DNA of 9,652 nucleotides, taken from the NCBI GenBank assembly GCA_016780665.1, contig JADHLM010000040.1, positions 1-9,652 of the forward strand, given 5' to 3'. This DNA is from Hyphomicrobiales bacterium (GTDB taxonomy: Bacteria; Pseudomonadota; Alphaproteobacteria; Rhizobiales; TMED25). Positions 1 through 6,109 of the stretch are shown piece by piece; the stretch's first letter is position 1; every line of letters starts with the position of its first letter. The notes below the pieces were generated by a model. The model was not told the DNA's origin. It did not search any database and worked only from the letters and a program-made list of their open reading frames with translations. A program made the translations under genes and the position numbers.

Positions 1-2
1 AT

Positions 3-1382
3 ATTAGTTATGAGGATGCAGTTGCCGGATATAATGCTGGTTACTGGACTAGTCTAAATGGTTTTGACTGTGATGAAGGCGTACCAAACTGTTTTGGTGA
101 TCCTCAGGATGGAGCAAGAGTAACAGAAACAATGGATTCAGTTTTTGTTCAAGCCAACTTTGAAGGCGATCTAAATGGCATGCCATGGAAGCTTGTAACT
201 TCAGTAAGATATGAAGATTTAGGTCTAAGTACACCACAAGATTATGAGTTACCTGATAGCTTATTTATTGGACATTATGGATGGGGTAATGGACCTTACT
301 TGCAGTATGGAACAAGAACGGCTCAAGAGGGTAGTTATGCTTCATCCTCTGACATAGTGTTACCGAGTTTAGCATTTAGTATTGCGCCAACTGAAAAAAC
401 AGTTGTTAGATTTAGTACTGGTACTACTATTGCAAGAACTAATCTAGAAAAACTTAGTCCTAACCTTGTTTTTCCTGAATTCTTGAGCATTAATATTCCT
501 TATCATGTATTATCATCAGGAAATCCTGATCTCAAACCTCTTAAGAGTCAAAATTTAGATGTAGCATTTGAGTATTATTATGCTGAAGGTAGTTATGCTG
601 CAATTAATCTATTTCAAAAAGATCTTGAAGACTTTGTTACTACAACTTTTTCAAGAGTAACATTTCCAGGTCTATTAGATCCAAGATATAGTCTAGATGG
701 CAATGCTACACCATTAGTTTTTGATCCAAATAGACCATTTCCTTCTGAGGACTGGTGGGTAGATTACAGAGCATATCACCAAGCCAATATACCTGGATCA
801 ACATGTGATGGGTATCAATCTCCAGGAGCTCCTCACTACTGGCATTTTACTAAAGACACGGTATGTGTTACTGCAGATCCAAGTTTAAACCCACTTGCAC
901 AATGGGATATAGCGAGACCTGAAAACTTAAATAGTGGAACTATTAAAGGTGCTGAAATTGCTATACAACATTTCTTTACAGGAACTAATTTTGGTGCAAT
1001 TTTTAATTACACATTTATCGGCGGCGATACAGAAGCTGATCCTGATGCAGTTAGAGATGAGACATTTGAATTAGCTGGTTTTGGTGATTCTGGAAACTTA
1101 ACAGTTTTCTATGAAGATGATAAGTTTTCAGCAAGGCTGTCTAATAACTTTAGAGCTGAAACATACTCAGGTTTTGATCAATATAACCCAATATGGATTG
1201 AAGCTAGACACCAGCTTGATGCAAGTGCTTCATACATTATCAATGATAAATTCTCAGTTTTTGTTGAAGGTTTAAACTTAACAGATTCTGAAGTAAGACT
1301 ATACTCAAGATATGAAAATATGCTTTTCTTAGCGCAAAATCATGGCCCTGTGTATAAAGCTGGATTTAGAATGAAATTCTAA
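3..1382 (+). CDS. TonB-dependent outer-membrane receptor, C-terminal part (5' end outside window)
   Basis: The frame is open from base 3 to TAA at 1380-1382, giving 459 residues of a protein whose start and plug domain lie upstream. TonB-dependent receptors are 22-strand outer-membrane barrels that import siderophores, vitamins, glycans or peptides using TonB/ExbBD energy. Visible support: alternating aromatic/polar strands, the hallmark segment GNPDLKPLKSQNLDV (519-563), then FQKDLEDFV, a late segment FSVFVEGLNLTDSE, and a C-terminal Phe (GFRMKF), the usual signal for barrel assembly. The pattern resembles the Xanthomonas-Caulobacter type (TIGR01782-like). Two cysteine pairs lie in probable external loops (FDCDEGVPNC at the window start; another pair around 804-868). 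The substrate cannot be read from this part. A terminator follows directly, so this is the last gene of its transcript. Confidence 0.93.
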   Translation: MSYEDAVAGYNAGYWTSLNGFDCDEGVPNCFGDPQDGARVTETMDSVFVQANFEGDLNGMPWKLVTSVRYEDLGLSTPQDYELPDSLFIGHYGWGNGPYLQYGTRTAQEGSYASSSDIVLPSLAFSIAPTEKTVVRFSTGTTIARTNLEKLSPNLVFPEFLSINIPYHVLSSGNPDLKPLKSQNLDVAFEYYYAEGSYAAINLFQKDLEDFVTTTFSRVTFPGLLDPRYSLDGNATPLVFDPNRPFPSEDWWVDYRAYHQANIPGSTCDGYQSPGAPHYWHFTKDTVCVTADPSLNPLAQWDIARPENLNSGTIKGAEIAIQHFFTGTNFGAIFNYTFIGGDTEADPDAVRDETFELAGFGDSGNLTVFYEDDKFSARLSNNFRAETYSGFDQYNPIWIEARHQLDASASYIINDKFSVFVEGLNLTDSEVRLYSRYENMLFLAQNHGPVYKAGFRMKF

Positions 1383-1405
1383 TCGATTCTTAATTGTTGA
1401 TTATT

Positions 1406-1433
1406 AAAAGAGGGCTGATGCCCTCTTTTTTTT
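1406..1433 (+). terminator. Rho-independent terminator of the TonB receptor gene
   Basis: The stem AAAAGAGGGC (1406-1415) pairs perfectly with GCCCTCTTTT (1420-1429) around the loop TGAT, and an eight-T run covers 1426-1433. It lies 24 bases after the receptor stop codon. It separates the receptor transcript from the protease gene, whose probable -10 box starts only 15 bases further on. Confidence 0.93.
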
Positions 1434-1448
1434 ATTTAAAAAGATACT

Positions 1449-1454
1449 TATACT
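1449..1454 (+). promoter_or_regulatory. Probable -10 box (TATACT) for a leaderless M64 protease transcript
   Basis: TATACT matches the sigma70 -10 consensus in five of six positions and is followed by six bases (cgaata) and the ATG at 1461, so transcription would start at or next to the start codon. No Shine-Dalgarno sequence precedes the ATG. The -35 region would fall in the T run of the upstream terminator and shows no TTGACA-like box, which is the weak point of the call. Confidence 0.55.
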
Positions 1455-1460
1455 CGAATA

Positions 1461-3539
1461 ATGAGATTAGTTTTTCTTTTAGCTCTGCTATTCGTTTCTT
1501 CATGTGGGGGTGGAGGTGGCGGAGGAACATCTGTACCTTTTGCAATTACTTTTGGTCTTGATTCTTTTTCAGTCAATGAAGATACTTCTTATTCAGGTAA
1601 CTTAAGTGTTTCAGCTAATGAAACAGTTACTTTAAATTATAGTATTGTCTCAGATGTTAGTAATGGAACTTTAAGTATTGGATCCTCAGGCAGTATCTCA
1701 TATCAACCAAGACTAAATTTTAATGGTGTAGATCAATTTACCTTTTCAGTCACTGCTGTTGAAAAAAATATAACAAAGCAATCAACGGTAAACATAACTA
1801 TTAATGAAGCTAATGATGCGCCAACAATTAGCTTGGCTGAAACTATAGACTCATCAAATACATCTTTACGATTTGAAAGCAATCAGTCTTTTAAAATTTT
1901 AGTTGATGATGTTGATAATGAAATTGAGGACTTAAGTTTTTCAATTATTATTGGAGAGGAATCATTGTCTGCTAATTTTGTACCTGATTCTGATTATCAA
2001 AACTCTAAAAGAGGATCTTTTTCGTATGATTTATCATCATTACAGACAGCTGGTTTTTTTGAAGCTCAAGCAACTGTTTCTGATGGTACAGAGCAAAACT
2101 CACTTTCTTTTAGTTCATGGTTTGTATCGAATAAAGAAGTAGTTAACATTGAGCAAGATGATGATCCTGAAGACGGTTTTGAAGGCGGCGATAAAACCTC
2201 AAAAGACTATAATGTGTATTATTTATCAGGAAGTCCAAATTCACTTGCAAGAACTAAATATTTGTTTATTGGAGATTCTCTTAATGGACAGGCTGATATT
2301 GATCTTTACAGAAGGGCATTAATAGCCTCCGTCAATAAGCTCAGAGATTCCGATGCATCTGGCTTTTTTAATGAAAATTATTTTACTATTGTGTCAGCAG
2401 AACCTGTCAATCCCGACGGCACTTCTCCAGTTGGGGTAAGAACAGATTGTTATGATTGGGATGAAACAATTTATTGTATTGATGACATGGATACGGCAAT
2501 ATTTTCCGACTTGCTCTCTGATTATGTCCTTGTTTCTACTTTAACCAGAGTCCAAGGACGAGGAGTAAATCTTTTATATAGAAATATTCAAAGAATTAGA
2601 GAAACTGATCCAGAAAGAACCAGTAATACGCTGATGCATGAACTAGGCCATGCTCATGGGTATATGGGAGATGAGTATAGAACTGATGATGATTGGGATG
2701 TAAGCGCTTATGCTGATGATAACGTGAATACCACTACTCAATCAGATATATCCTTATTAAAATGGCATCACCATATAGAAGACCTCAACAACGTTTTAGG
2801 AAAAGATTTAAAAGTTTGTTATAACACTGCTGATGGCAGCATTTACGATAGAGATGCTAATGAATACGTTGATGGTTTAGATTGCAGTTGCTTAGTTAAT
2901 GTTTGGGATGATGATGGAAACTTTGTAAGAAAAAATCCAGAATGCTCAAAAGTTGGCTTATTTGAAGGAAATTATTATGGTGAATATGATAACTACAGAC
3001 CAACTTTTTGCTCAATTATGGATTCATGCACCGAGGGTGGTTACGGAAAAGTAAATGTCGAGGGATTTGCAATAGGCTCTATTCAAAATCAAGGCTTTTA
3101 TAATGGAGAAACCGTCAGCTTTGGAAAAGACTCTCAAGGTAGAAATACAAATTTTCAAATCGAGCTAGATGTAGACTATGATACCGCAATGATAACTCTT
3201 AAATGGTATGTTAATGGGATAGAGGATACGTCATTAGAAAATCAAACATCGGTAACTTTTAATAGACCTTCAAATAATGGAGTAGATATTTATACAGCAA
3301 AGGCAATTGATCTAACAGGAACTATAACCGCTGAAGACGATGTTCTTGATCACAGTGATTTTTATGAGGGATTATTTCAGTCTTCATTTTATTGGTGTGC
3401 CGATTATGACGCTTCTCAAGATCCGTCATGTCAAAGTTGGAGATATAATCCAAGTTCTTCTGAATATTCTAATCTTGTTTTTGGATACATGGAGGGACCT
3501 CTTGGATTAACATGGGGTATTAACTGGTCAGAATGGTAA
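1461..3539 (+). CDS. M64-type zinc metalloprotease, outer-membrane lipoprotein with Ig/cadherin-like N-terminal domains
   Basis: This 692-residue protein starts with a lipoprotein signal: hydrophobic stretch, lipobox VSSC, Cys15, then seven glycines. Gly at +2 argues for outer-membrane sorting. Residues about 34-117 form a cadherin/VCBS-like module (NEDTSYSGNL, NFNGVDQFTFSV, ending NEANDAPTI). Residues 118-225 look like a second beta-sandwich, followed by an acidic linker (231-245). The catalytic domain covers about 246-530, with the zinc motif HELGHAHGYMGDEY (H393, E394, H397, D404), then FEGNYYGEYDNYRP and a Met-turn-like CSIM (M520). HExxH-x6-DEY plus the EG..Y..YRP segment is characteristic of peptidase family M64 (IgA peptidase type, PF09471-like). 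A C-terminal beta-rich region follows. Ten cysteines besides Cys15 suggest disulfides and an extracytoplasmic location. The substrate is unknown; 'IgA peptidase' is only the family's historical name. The gene overlaps the next one by 7 bases. Confidence 0.87.
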   Translation: MRLVFLLALLFVSSCGGGGGGGTSVPFAITFGLDSFSVNEDTSYSGNLSVSANETVTLNYSIVSDVSNGTLSIGSSGSISYQPRLNFNGVDQFTFSVTAVEKNITKQSTVNITINEANDAPTISLAETIDSSNTSLRFESNQSFKILVDDVDNEIEDLSFSIIIGEESLSANFVPDSDYQNSKRGSFSYDLSSLQTAGFFEAQATVSDGTEQNSLSFSSWFVSNKEVVNIEQDDDPEDGFEGGDKTSKDYNVYYLSGSPNSLARTKYLFIGDSLNGQADIDLYRRALIASVNKLRDSDASGFFNENYFTIVSAEPVNPDGTSPVGVRTDCYDWDETIYCIDDMDTAIFSDLLSDYVLVSTLTRVQGRGVNLLYRNIQRIRETDPERTSNTLMHELGHAHGYMGDEYRTDDDWDVSAYADDNVNTTTQSDISLLKWHHHIEDLNNVLGKDLKVCYNTADGSIYDRDANEYVDGLDCSCLVNVWDDDGNFVRKNPECSKVGLFEGNYYGEYDNYRPTFCSIMDSCTEGGYGKVNVEGFAIGSIQNQGFYNGETVSFGKDSQGRNTNFQIELDVDYDTAMITLKWYVNGIEDTSLENQTSVTFNRPSNNGVDIYTAKAIDLTGTITAEDDVLDHSDFYEGLFQSSFYWCADYDASQDPSCQSWRYNPSSSEYSNLVFGYMEGPLGLTWGINWSEW

Positions 3540-4003
3540 AAATATATTCACTCATTACTGTTTTAATTTTGTCTCTTAATAGTTTTGCTGAGGACTTGCC
3601 TTTGTCTAAGAGCATACAAAAACTATCAACTAACATTGAAATTGATAAGGAAGTTAGAGTTTATACTTTAAGGGCAAGCAAAGACGGAATGACTTTAAAA
3701 AAATCAAAAATAATCAAAACAAATACACAGAGCCTTAAAACACATAGACTTATTACACCTCGAGATAAATACGGCTTAAAGCTCTTAAATAAAGACGGTG
3801 AAGAAGTTTACTTATTAGGACTAGGCAATCCTTTTTATATACATGCTCAACATTTGGGCTATGAGGATAGTAATTTTTTCGGTGGTTATATTGATACAGA
3901 TATCGATATTTCGATTCCTATAGGCAGTGATATCGCTCAGATTGTTTTAGTTGCTCAAGATAAATTTGGACTAAAGGAAATAGAAAAAATTCTTCTGCAG
4001 TAA
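3533..4003 (+). CDS. Small secreted protein of unknown function, coupled to the M64 protease
   Basis: This 156-residue protein starts with ATG inside the last codons of the protease gene (7-base overlap), so it is probably translated by ribosomes finishing the protease; no good Shine-Dalgarno is visible. Residues 1-19 are a classical signal peptide (MVKIY, hydrophobic core, SFA) with likely cleavage before Glu20; there is no lipobox cysteine. The mature part has no cysteines and alternates charged and hydrophobic residues in a beta-rich pattern, with a distinctive stretch GNPFYIHAQHLGYEDSNFF (98-116) followed by GGYIDTDIDISIPIGSDIAQIVLV (given here only as the region 117-140). It is probably one periplasmic or surface beta-sandwich domain. 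I do not recognise a family. Given the coupling it could be a partner, chaperone or inhibitor of the protease, but this is inference only. Confidence 0.85.
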   Translation: MVKIYSLITVLILSLNSFAEDLPLSKSIQKLSTNIEIDKEVRVYTLRASKDGMTLKKSKIIKTNTQSLKTHRLITPRDKYGLKLLNKDGEEVYLLGLGNPFYIHAQHLGYEDSNFFGGYIDTDIDISIPIGSDIAQIVLVAQDKFGLKEIEKILLQ

Positions 4004-4040
4004 TACTTTTTTAATGCTGTTTTCCATTCCAAATTTGAGC

Positions 4041-4069
4041 TTGAAACCGCTATGCTTACAAGGTATATT
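4041..4069 (+). promoter_or_regulatory. Sigma70-type promoter of tRNA-Gly
   Basis: TTGAAA (4041-4046) and TATATT (4064-4069) are separated by exactly 17 bases and each matches the consensus closely. Transcription is predicted to start near 4076, about five bases before the mature tRNA 5' end. This gives the tRNA its own promoter independent of the protease operon. Confidence 0.8.
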
Positions 4070-4080
4070 ACACATCCAAT

Positions 4081-4156
4081 GCGGTACTAGCTCAGTTGGT
4101 AGAGCGTCTGCTTGCCAAGCAGAAGGCCGCCGGTTCGAGACCGGCGTACCGCACCA
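4081..4156 (+). tRNA. tRNA-Gly(GCC) with encoded CCA
   Basis: A complete cloverleaf can be folded. The acceptor stem GCGGTAC pairs with GTACCGC, followed by discriminator A and an encoded CCA. The D arm reads AGCTCAGTTGGTAGAGC. The anticodon stem TCTGC/GCAGA encloses the loop TTGCCAA with anticodon GCC at 4114-4116. The T arm GCCGG-TTCGAGA-CCGGC is fully paired. The GCC anticodon reads GGC and GGU glycine codons. It is a single tRNA, not part of a cluster, and no integrase or duplicated 3' end is seen nearby, so there is no sign that it serves as an attachment site. No clear hairpin terminator follows; a short TCTTTT comes directly after CCA. Confidence 0.97.
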
Positions 4157-4244
4157 TCTTTTCGCAAATAATTCATAATTATTAATTCTATTAAAAATAT
4201 AAAATCAGTAATATATTATTTAAGATAGATATAAATTTTTAACT
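4157..4244. other. Very AT-rich spacer between the tRNA and the esterase gene
   Basis: These 88 bases should hold the promoter of the esterase gene, but no good -35/-10 pair stands out. TATAAA at 4230-4235 is the best -10 candidate and would start transcription about three bases before the ATG at 4245. An imperfect 18-base palindrome (AATTCATAA/TTATTAATT, 4170-4187, one mismatch) is present but is easily produced by chance in DNA this AT-rich. Confidence 0.35.
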
Positions 4245-5216
4245 ATGAAATATAAAATTATATTAGTCTCTCTATTAGTATCATCATGTGGTGGGGGGTC
4301 TTCTGGTAATAACTTAAATAATGATGAAACTTTATCACCTTCAACACCCTTACCTTTATCTGAAAATTGTGTTGATATAGGTTCAAATGTACAGAGATGC
4401 TCGTTTGTTCATGATGGATTGGATAGATACTACTTAATTCAAGATTCACATCCTGAAGCAGAAGGTTTGAGCTCAATTATATTTAATCTCCATGGTTTTG
4501 GAAGTAATGCTTTGGAGCAAATGCAATATACAAGTTTGAATACATATACCTATACTAAAGAAAAAAATTTTATATTAATTCATCCTCAAGGAGCGCCTCT
4601 TGAAACATTCCTAACTTCCAGTGCTTCTCACTGGAATTCAGGTGGCTGGACGATAGGAAGTTCTGTAGATGATGTTAATTTTATAGATACAATAATTGAA
4701 CTGGTTTCCAATAAACATGACATAAATATGAATAGAATATATTCTACTGGAATGTCCAATGGTGGTTTTATGAGTTATCACCTTGCTTGTAATTTAAGTT
4801 CAAAAATAGCTGCAGTTGCATCAGTTACTGGATCAATGAGTGAACAAACATTTGAATCATGCAATCCACAGCATTCTACATCAGTGCTTCAAATACATGG
4901 CACCCTAGATACTACTGTTCCATTTAATGGAAATCCATCTTTAGGAATGGAGCCTATAAAAAAAGTTGTTACTTTTTGGCAAGAATACAATTCTTGCAAT
5001 GTTGAGCCACTAATCAGCAGCACAGATTTCTTTGATCTTGGTTATTCAATTGAGCACAGTCAACATACTAATTGTATTAATAATCAACAGGTTGAACTAT
5101 ATAAAGTTGAGGGCATGAGACATGTTTGGCCTGCAGCAGATAGATTTGGTATTAGCGCATCAGAAATAATTTGGGAATTTTTTAACACTTATGATATTAA
5201 TGGAAAAATAAATTAA
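4245..5216 (+). CDS. Lipoprotein alpha/beta-hydrolase, PHB depolymerase / feruloyl esterase type (LpqC-like)
   Basis: This 323-residue protein has a lipoprotein signal (lipobox LVSSC, Cys15, then GGG). Gly at +2 predicts the outer membrane, and a Ser/Asn/Thr/Pro-rich linker runs to about residue 40. The hydrolase domain carries the oxyanion-hole segment NLHGFGSN (81-88), a HPQG turn, the family pattern SHWNSGGW...DDVNFI (128-147), the nucleophile elbow GMSNGG with Ser171, the acid Asp222 in HGTLDTTVP, and the catalytic His293 in EGMRHVWP. This is the order and spacing of COG3509-type secreted esterases (poly(3-hydroxybutyrate) depolymerase and feruloyl/acetylxylan esterase relatives). All catalytic elements are intact. 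The sequence cannot separate polyester from hydroxycinnamoyl-ester or acetyl-ester substrates. No Shine-Dalgarno is visible. It stands alone between the tRNA and the next, separately regulated gene. Confidence 0.88.
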   Translation: MKYKIILVSLLVSSCGGGSSGNNLNNDETLSPSTPLPLSENCVDIGSNVQRCSFVHDGLDRYYLIQDSHPEAEGLSSIIFNLHGFGSNALEQMQYTSLNTYTYTKEKNFILIHPQGAPLETFLTSSASHWNSGGWTIGSSVDDVNFIDTIIELVSNKHDINMNRIYSTGMSNGGFMSYHLACNLSSKIAAVASVTGSMSEQTFESCNPQHSTSVLQIHGTLDTTVPFNGNPSLGMEPIKKVVTFWQEYNSCNVEPLISSTDFFDLGYSIEHSQHTNCINNQQVELYKVEGMRHVWPAADRFGISASEIIWEFFNTYDINGKIN

Positions 5217-5226
5217 GTATAAAATT

Positions 5227-5255
5227 TTTACATATATATACTTCATTAATATTAC
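5227..5255 (+). promoter_or_regulatory. Candidate promoter for the duplicated exported protein
   Basis: TTTACA (5227-5232, five of six to TTGACA) lies 17 bases before TATTAC (5250-5255, four of six to TATAAT). The predicted start near 5262 gives a leader of about 39 bases containing the strong ribosome binding site. TATATT at 5277-5282 is an alternative -10 without a good -35. The whole area is AT-rich, so confidence is limited. Confidence 0.4.
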
Positions 5256-5273
5256 ATTTAATGTAGCATTAAT
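5245..5273. promoter_or_regulatory. 29-base dyad, operator-like inverted repeat
   Basis: The left arm ATTAATATTACATT (5245-5258) and the right arm AATGTAGCATTAAT (5260-5273) are reverse complements except for one mismatch and one G:T pair, with a single central T. The perfect core is ACATT-T-AATGT. It would cover the -10 box and transcription start of the candidate promoter, the usual position for a repressor operator. It has no T tail, and a one-base loop makes it a poor RNA hairpin, so a DNA-binding dimer site is the better reading. No regulator gene is in the window. Confidence 0.5.
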
Positions 5274-5290
5274 ATATATATTCATAAATA

Positions 5291-5297
5291 GGGAGGG
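5291..5297 (+). promoter_or_regulatory. Strong Shine-Dalgarno sequence (GGGAGGG)
   Basis: GGGAGGG contains GGAGG, ends three bases before the ATG at 5301, and is fully complementary to the anti-SD CCUCC. It fixes the start of the following gene. It is the only strong ribosome binding site in the window; the other genes show none, suggesting that this protein is made in quantity. Confidence 0.85.
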
Positions 5298-5300
5298 ATT

Positions 5301-6059
5301 ATGAAATATTTATTAACGCTCGTACTAACGTCTGCATTTATTCTTAATGCTCAAGAAGATGTTGAATACAAACATGAATTAGAAGCAAATAAAGCTGAAT
5401 ACTACATTGGAACTTTTAATAAAGGAAAAGATGTTGAAGATTTAGCCGATTGGTATGAAGACTTTGCTAAATGGGCCGAAGACATGGAAGGTGTATATGA
5501 TTCTATGACTGTTGCAATATTACAGCCATATTTTAGTTCAGATCTAGATTCACATGATGTGATGTGGGTTAATACATGGCCAGGACCAGGCGAACAGTTT
5601 AATGGACTAGAAAAATGGATTACTGATGGTGGTGCTAAACTACTTAAATCATTACCGGTTACAAACTCACAACAAATTGACACTTGGCAATGGACTGTAT
5701 CTCAACCAGCAAGTATGCAAGTTGGTAACATGATGTATGCAACTTACGCAGACTGTTCTCTTGATGATGGTTATACTGCAAGACAAGTCTATGATCTTTA
5801 TAAAGATTTTGCTATTTATGCACAATCTCAAGGAGATACTGTTGGAAGAAAAATGATTGTTCCAAATGCTGGAGCGGAATTACCTGATGGTGTTGATTTT
5901 GTTAGGTTGATGTATACATCATCAATTTCTGAAAGAGGAACTAATGCTGAATTATTTTATTCAAAGATAGGTGAATCAGAGGCTGCAGCAAATCTTAAAG
6001 GTTTTTCATGTTCAAATGCTAGCTCATATTTTGGTTTTGCAATGAGAACGCCTGAATAA
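5301..6059 (+). CDS. Exported protein of unknown function with an internal duplication
   Basis: This 252-residue protein has a signal peptide (MKYLLTLVLTSAFILNA, likely cleavage before Gln18). The mature part consists of two similar halves, about 34-133 and 145-248. Each begins with a beta-like strand (EYYIGTF / MMYATYA), then an amphipathic helix with the shared pattern D-x-Y-x-D-F-A-x-x-A (DWYEDFAKWA from 50; DLYKDFAIYA from 165), then strands (MTVAILQPYF / RKMIVPNAG), an acidic turn with a V-rich strand (HDVMWVNTW / VDFVRLMYT), and a second helix (GLEKWITDGGAKLL / AELFYSKIGESEAA). Strand-helix-strand repeats of this size suggest a pseudo-dimeric alpha+beta (DABB/ferredoxin-like) fold, but that is inference. 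Two cysteines (C152, C237) lie in the second half and could form a disulfide. There are no catalytic motifs I recognise. The strong Shine-Dalgarno, upstream dyad and strong terminator mark it as a single-gene, probably abundant and regulated transcript. Confidence 0.87.
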   Translation: MKYLLTLVLTSAFILNAQEDVEYKHELEANKAEYYIGTFNKGKDVEDLADWYEDFAKWAEDMEGVYDSMTVAILQPYFSSDLDSHDVMWVNTWPGPGEQFNGLEKWITDGGAKLLKSLPVTNSQQIDTWQWTVSQPASMQVGNMMYATYADCSLDDGYTARQVYDLYKDFAIYAQSQGDTVGRKMIVPNAGAELPDGVDFVRLMYTSSISERGTNAELFYSKIGESEAAANLKGFSCSNASSYFGFAMRTPE

Positions 6060-6072
6060 ACATAATTAGACT

Positions 6073-6103
6073 AAAAATGGGAGCTCGTGCTCCCATTTTT
6101 TTT
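6073..6103 (+). terminator. Rho-independent terminator of the duplicated exported protein gene
   Basis: The stem AAAAATGGGAGC (6073-6084) pairs perfectly with GCTCCCATTTTT (6089-6100) around the loop TCGT, and the T run continues to 6103. The hairpin ends only six bases before the first possible start codon of the monooxygenase gene, so read-through is unlikely to drive that gene efficiently. Confidence 0.93.
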
Positions 6104-6109
6104 ATTTAA

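Noticed and set aside
49..237. Antisense open frame of 62 codons inside the TonB receptor gene
   Set aside because: It lies wholly within a clear coding region on the other strand and its product is low-complexity with no family resemblance.
1505..1527. G-rich tract after the protease lipobox as a phase-variation switch
   Set aside because: The longest uninterrupted G run is five bases and the tract is broken by T, A and C, so slippage is unlikely.
1951..2142. Open frame of 63 codons inside the protease gene, + strand, other frame
   Set aside because: It is a shadow of the protease frame, with no promoter, ribosome site or recognisable product.
4170..4187. 18-base imperfect palindrome after the tRNA as terminator or operator
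   Set aside because: It is entirely A/T except one base, has no T tail, and such palindromes are expected by chance in this spacer.
4081..4260. tRNA-Gly as an integration (attachment) site
   Set aside because: No integrase gene, no repeat of the tRNA 3' end and no change in gene type or base composition around it.
4258..4476. Antisense open frame of 72 codons over the esterase N-terminus
   Set aside because: The overlapping + frame encodes a full lipoprotein signal and a hydrolase domain; the antisense product has no features.
5402..5683. Antisense open frame of 93 codons within the duplicated exported protein gene
   Set aside because: The + frame has a signal peptide, strong Shine-Dalgarno and terminator; the antisense frame has none of these.
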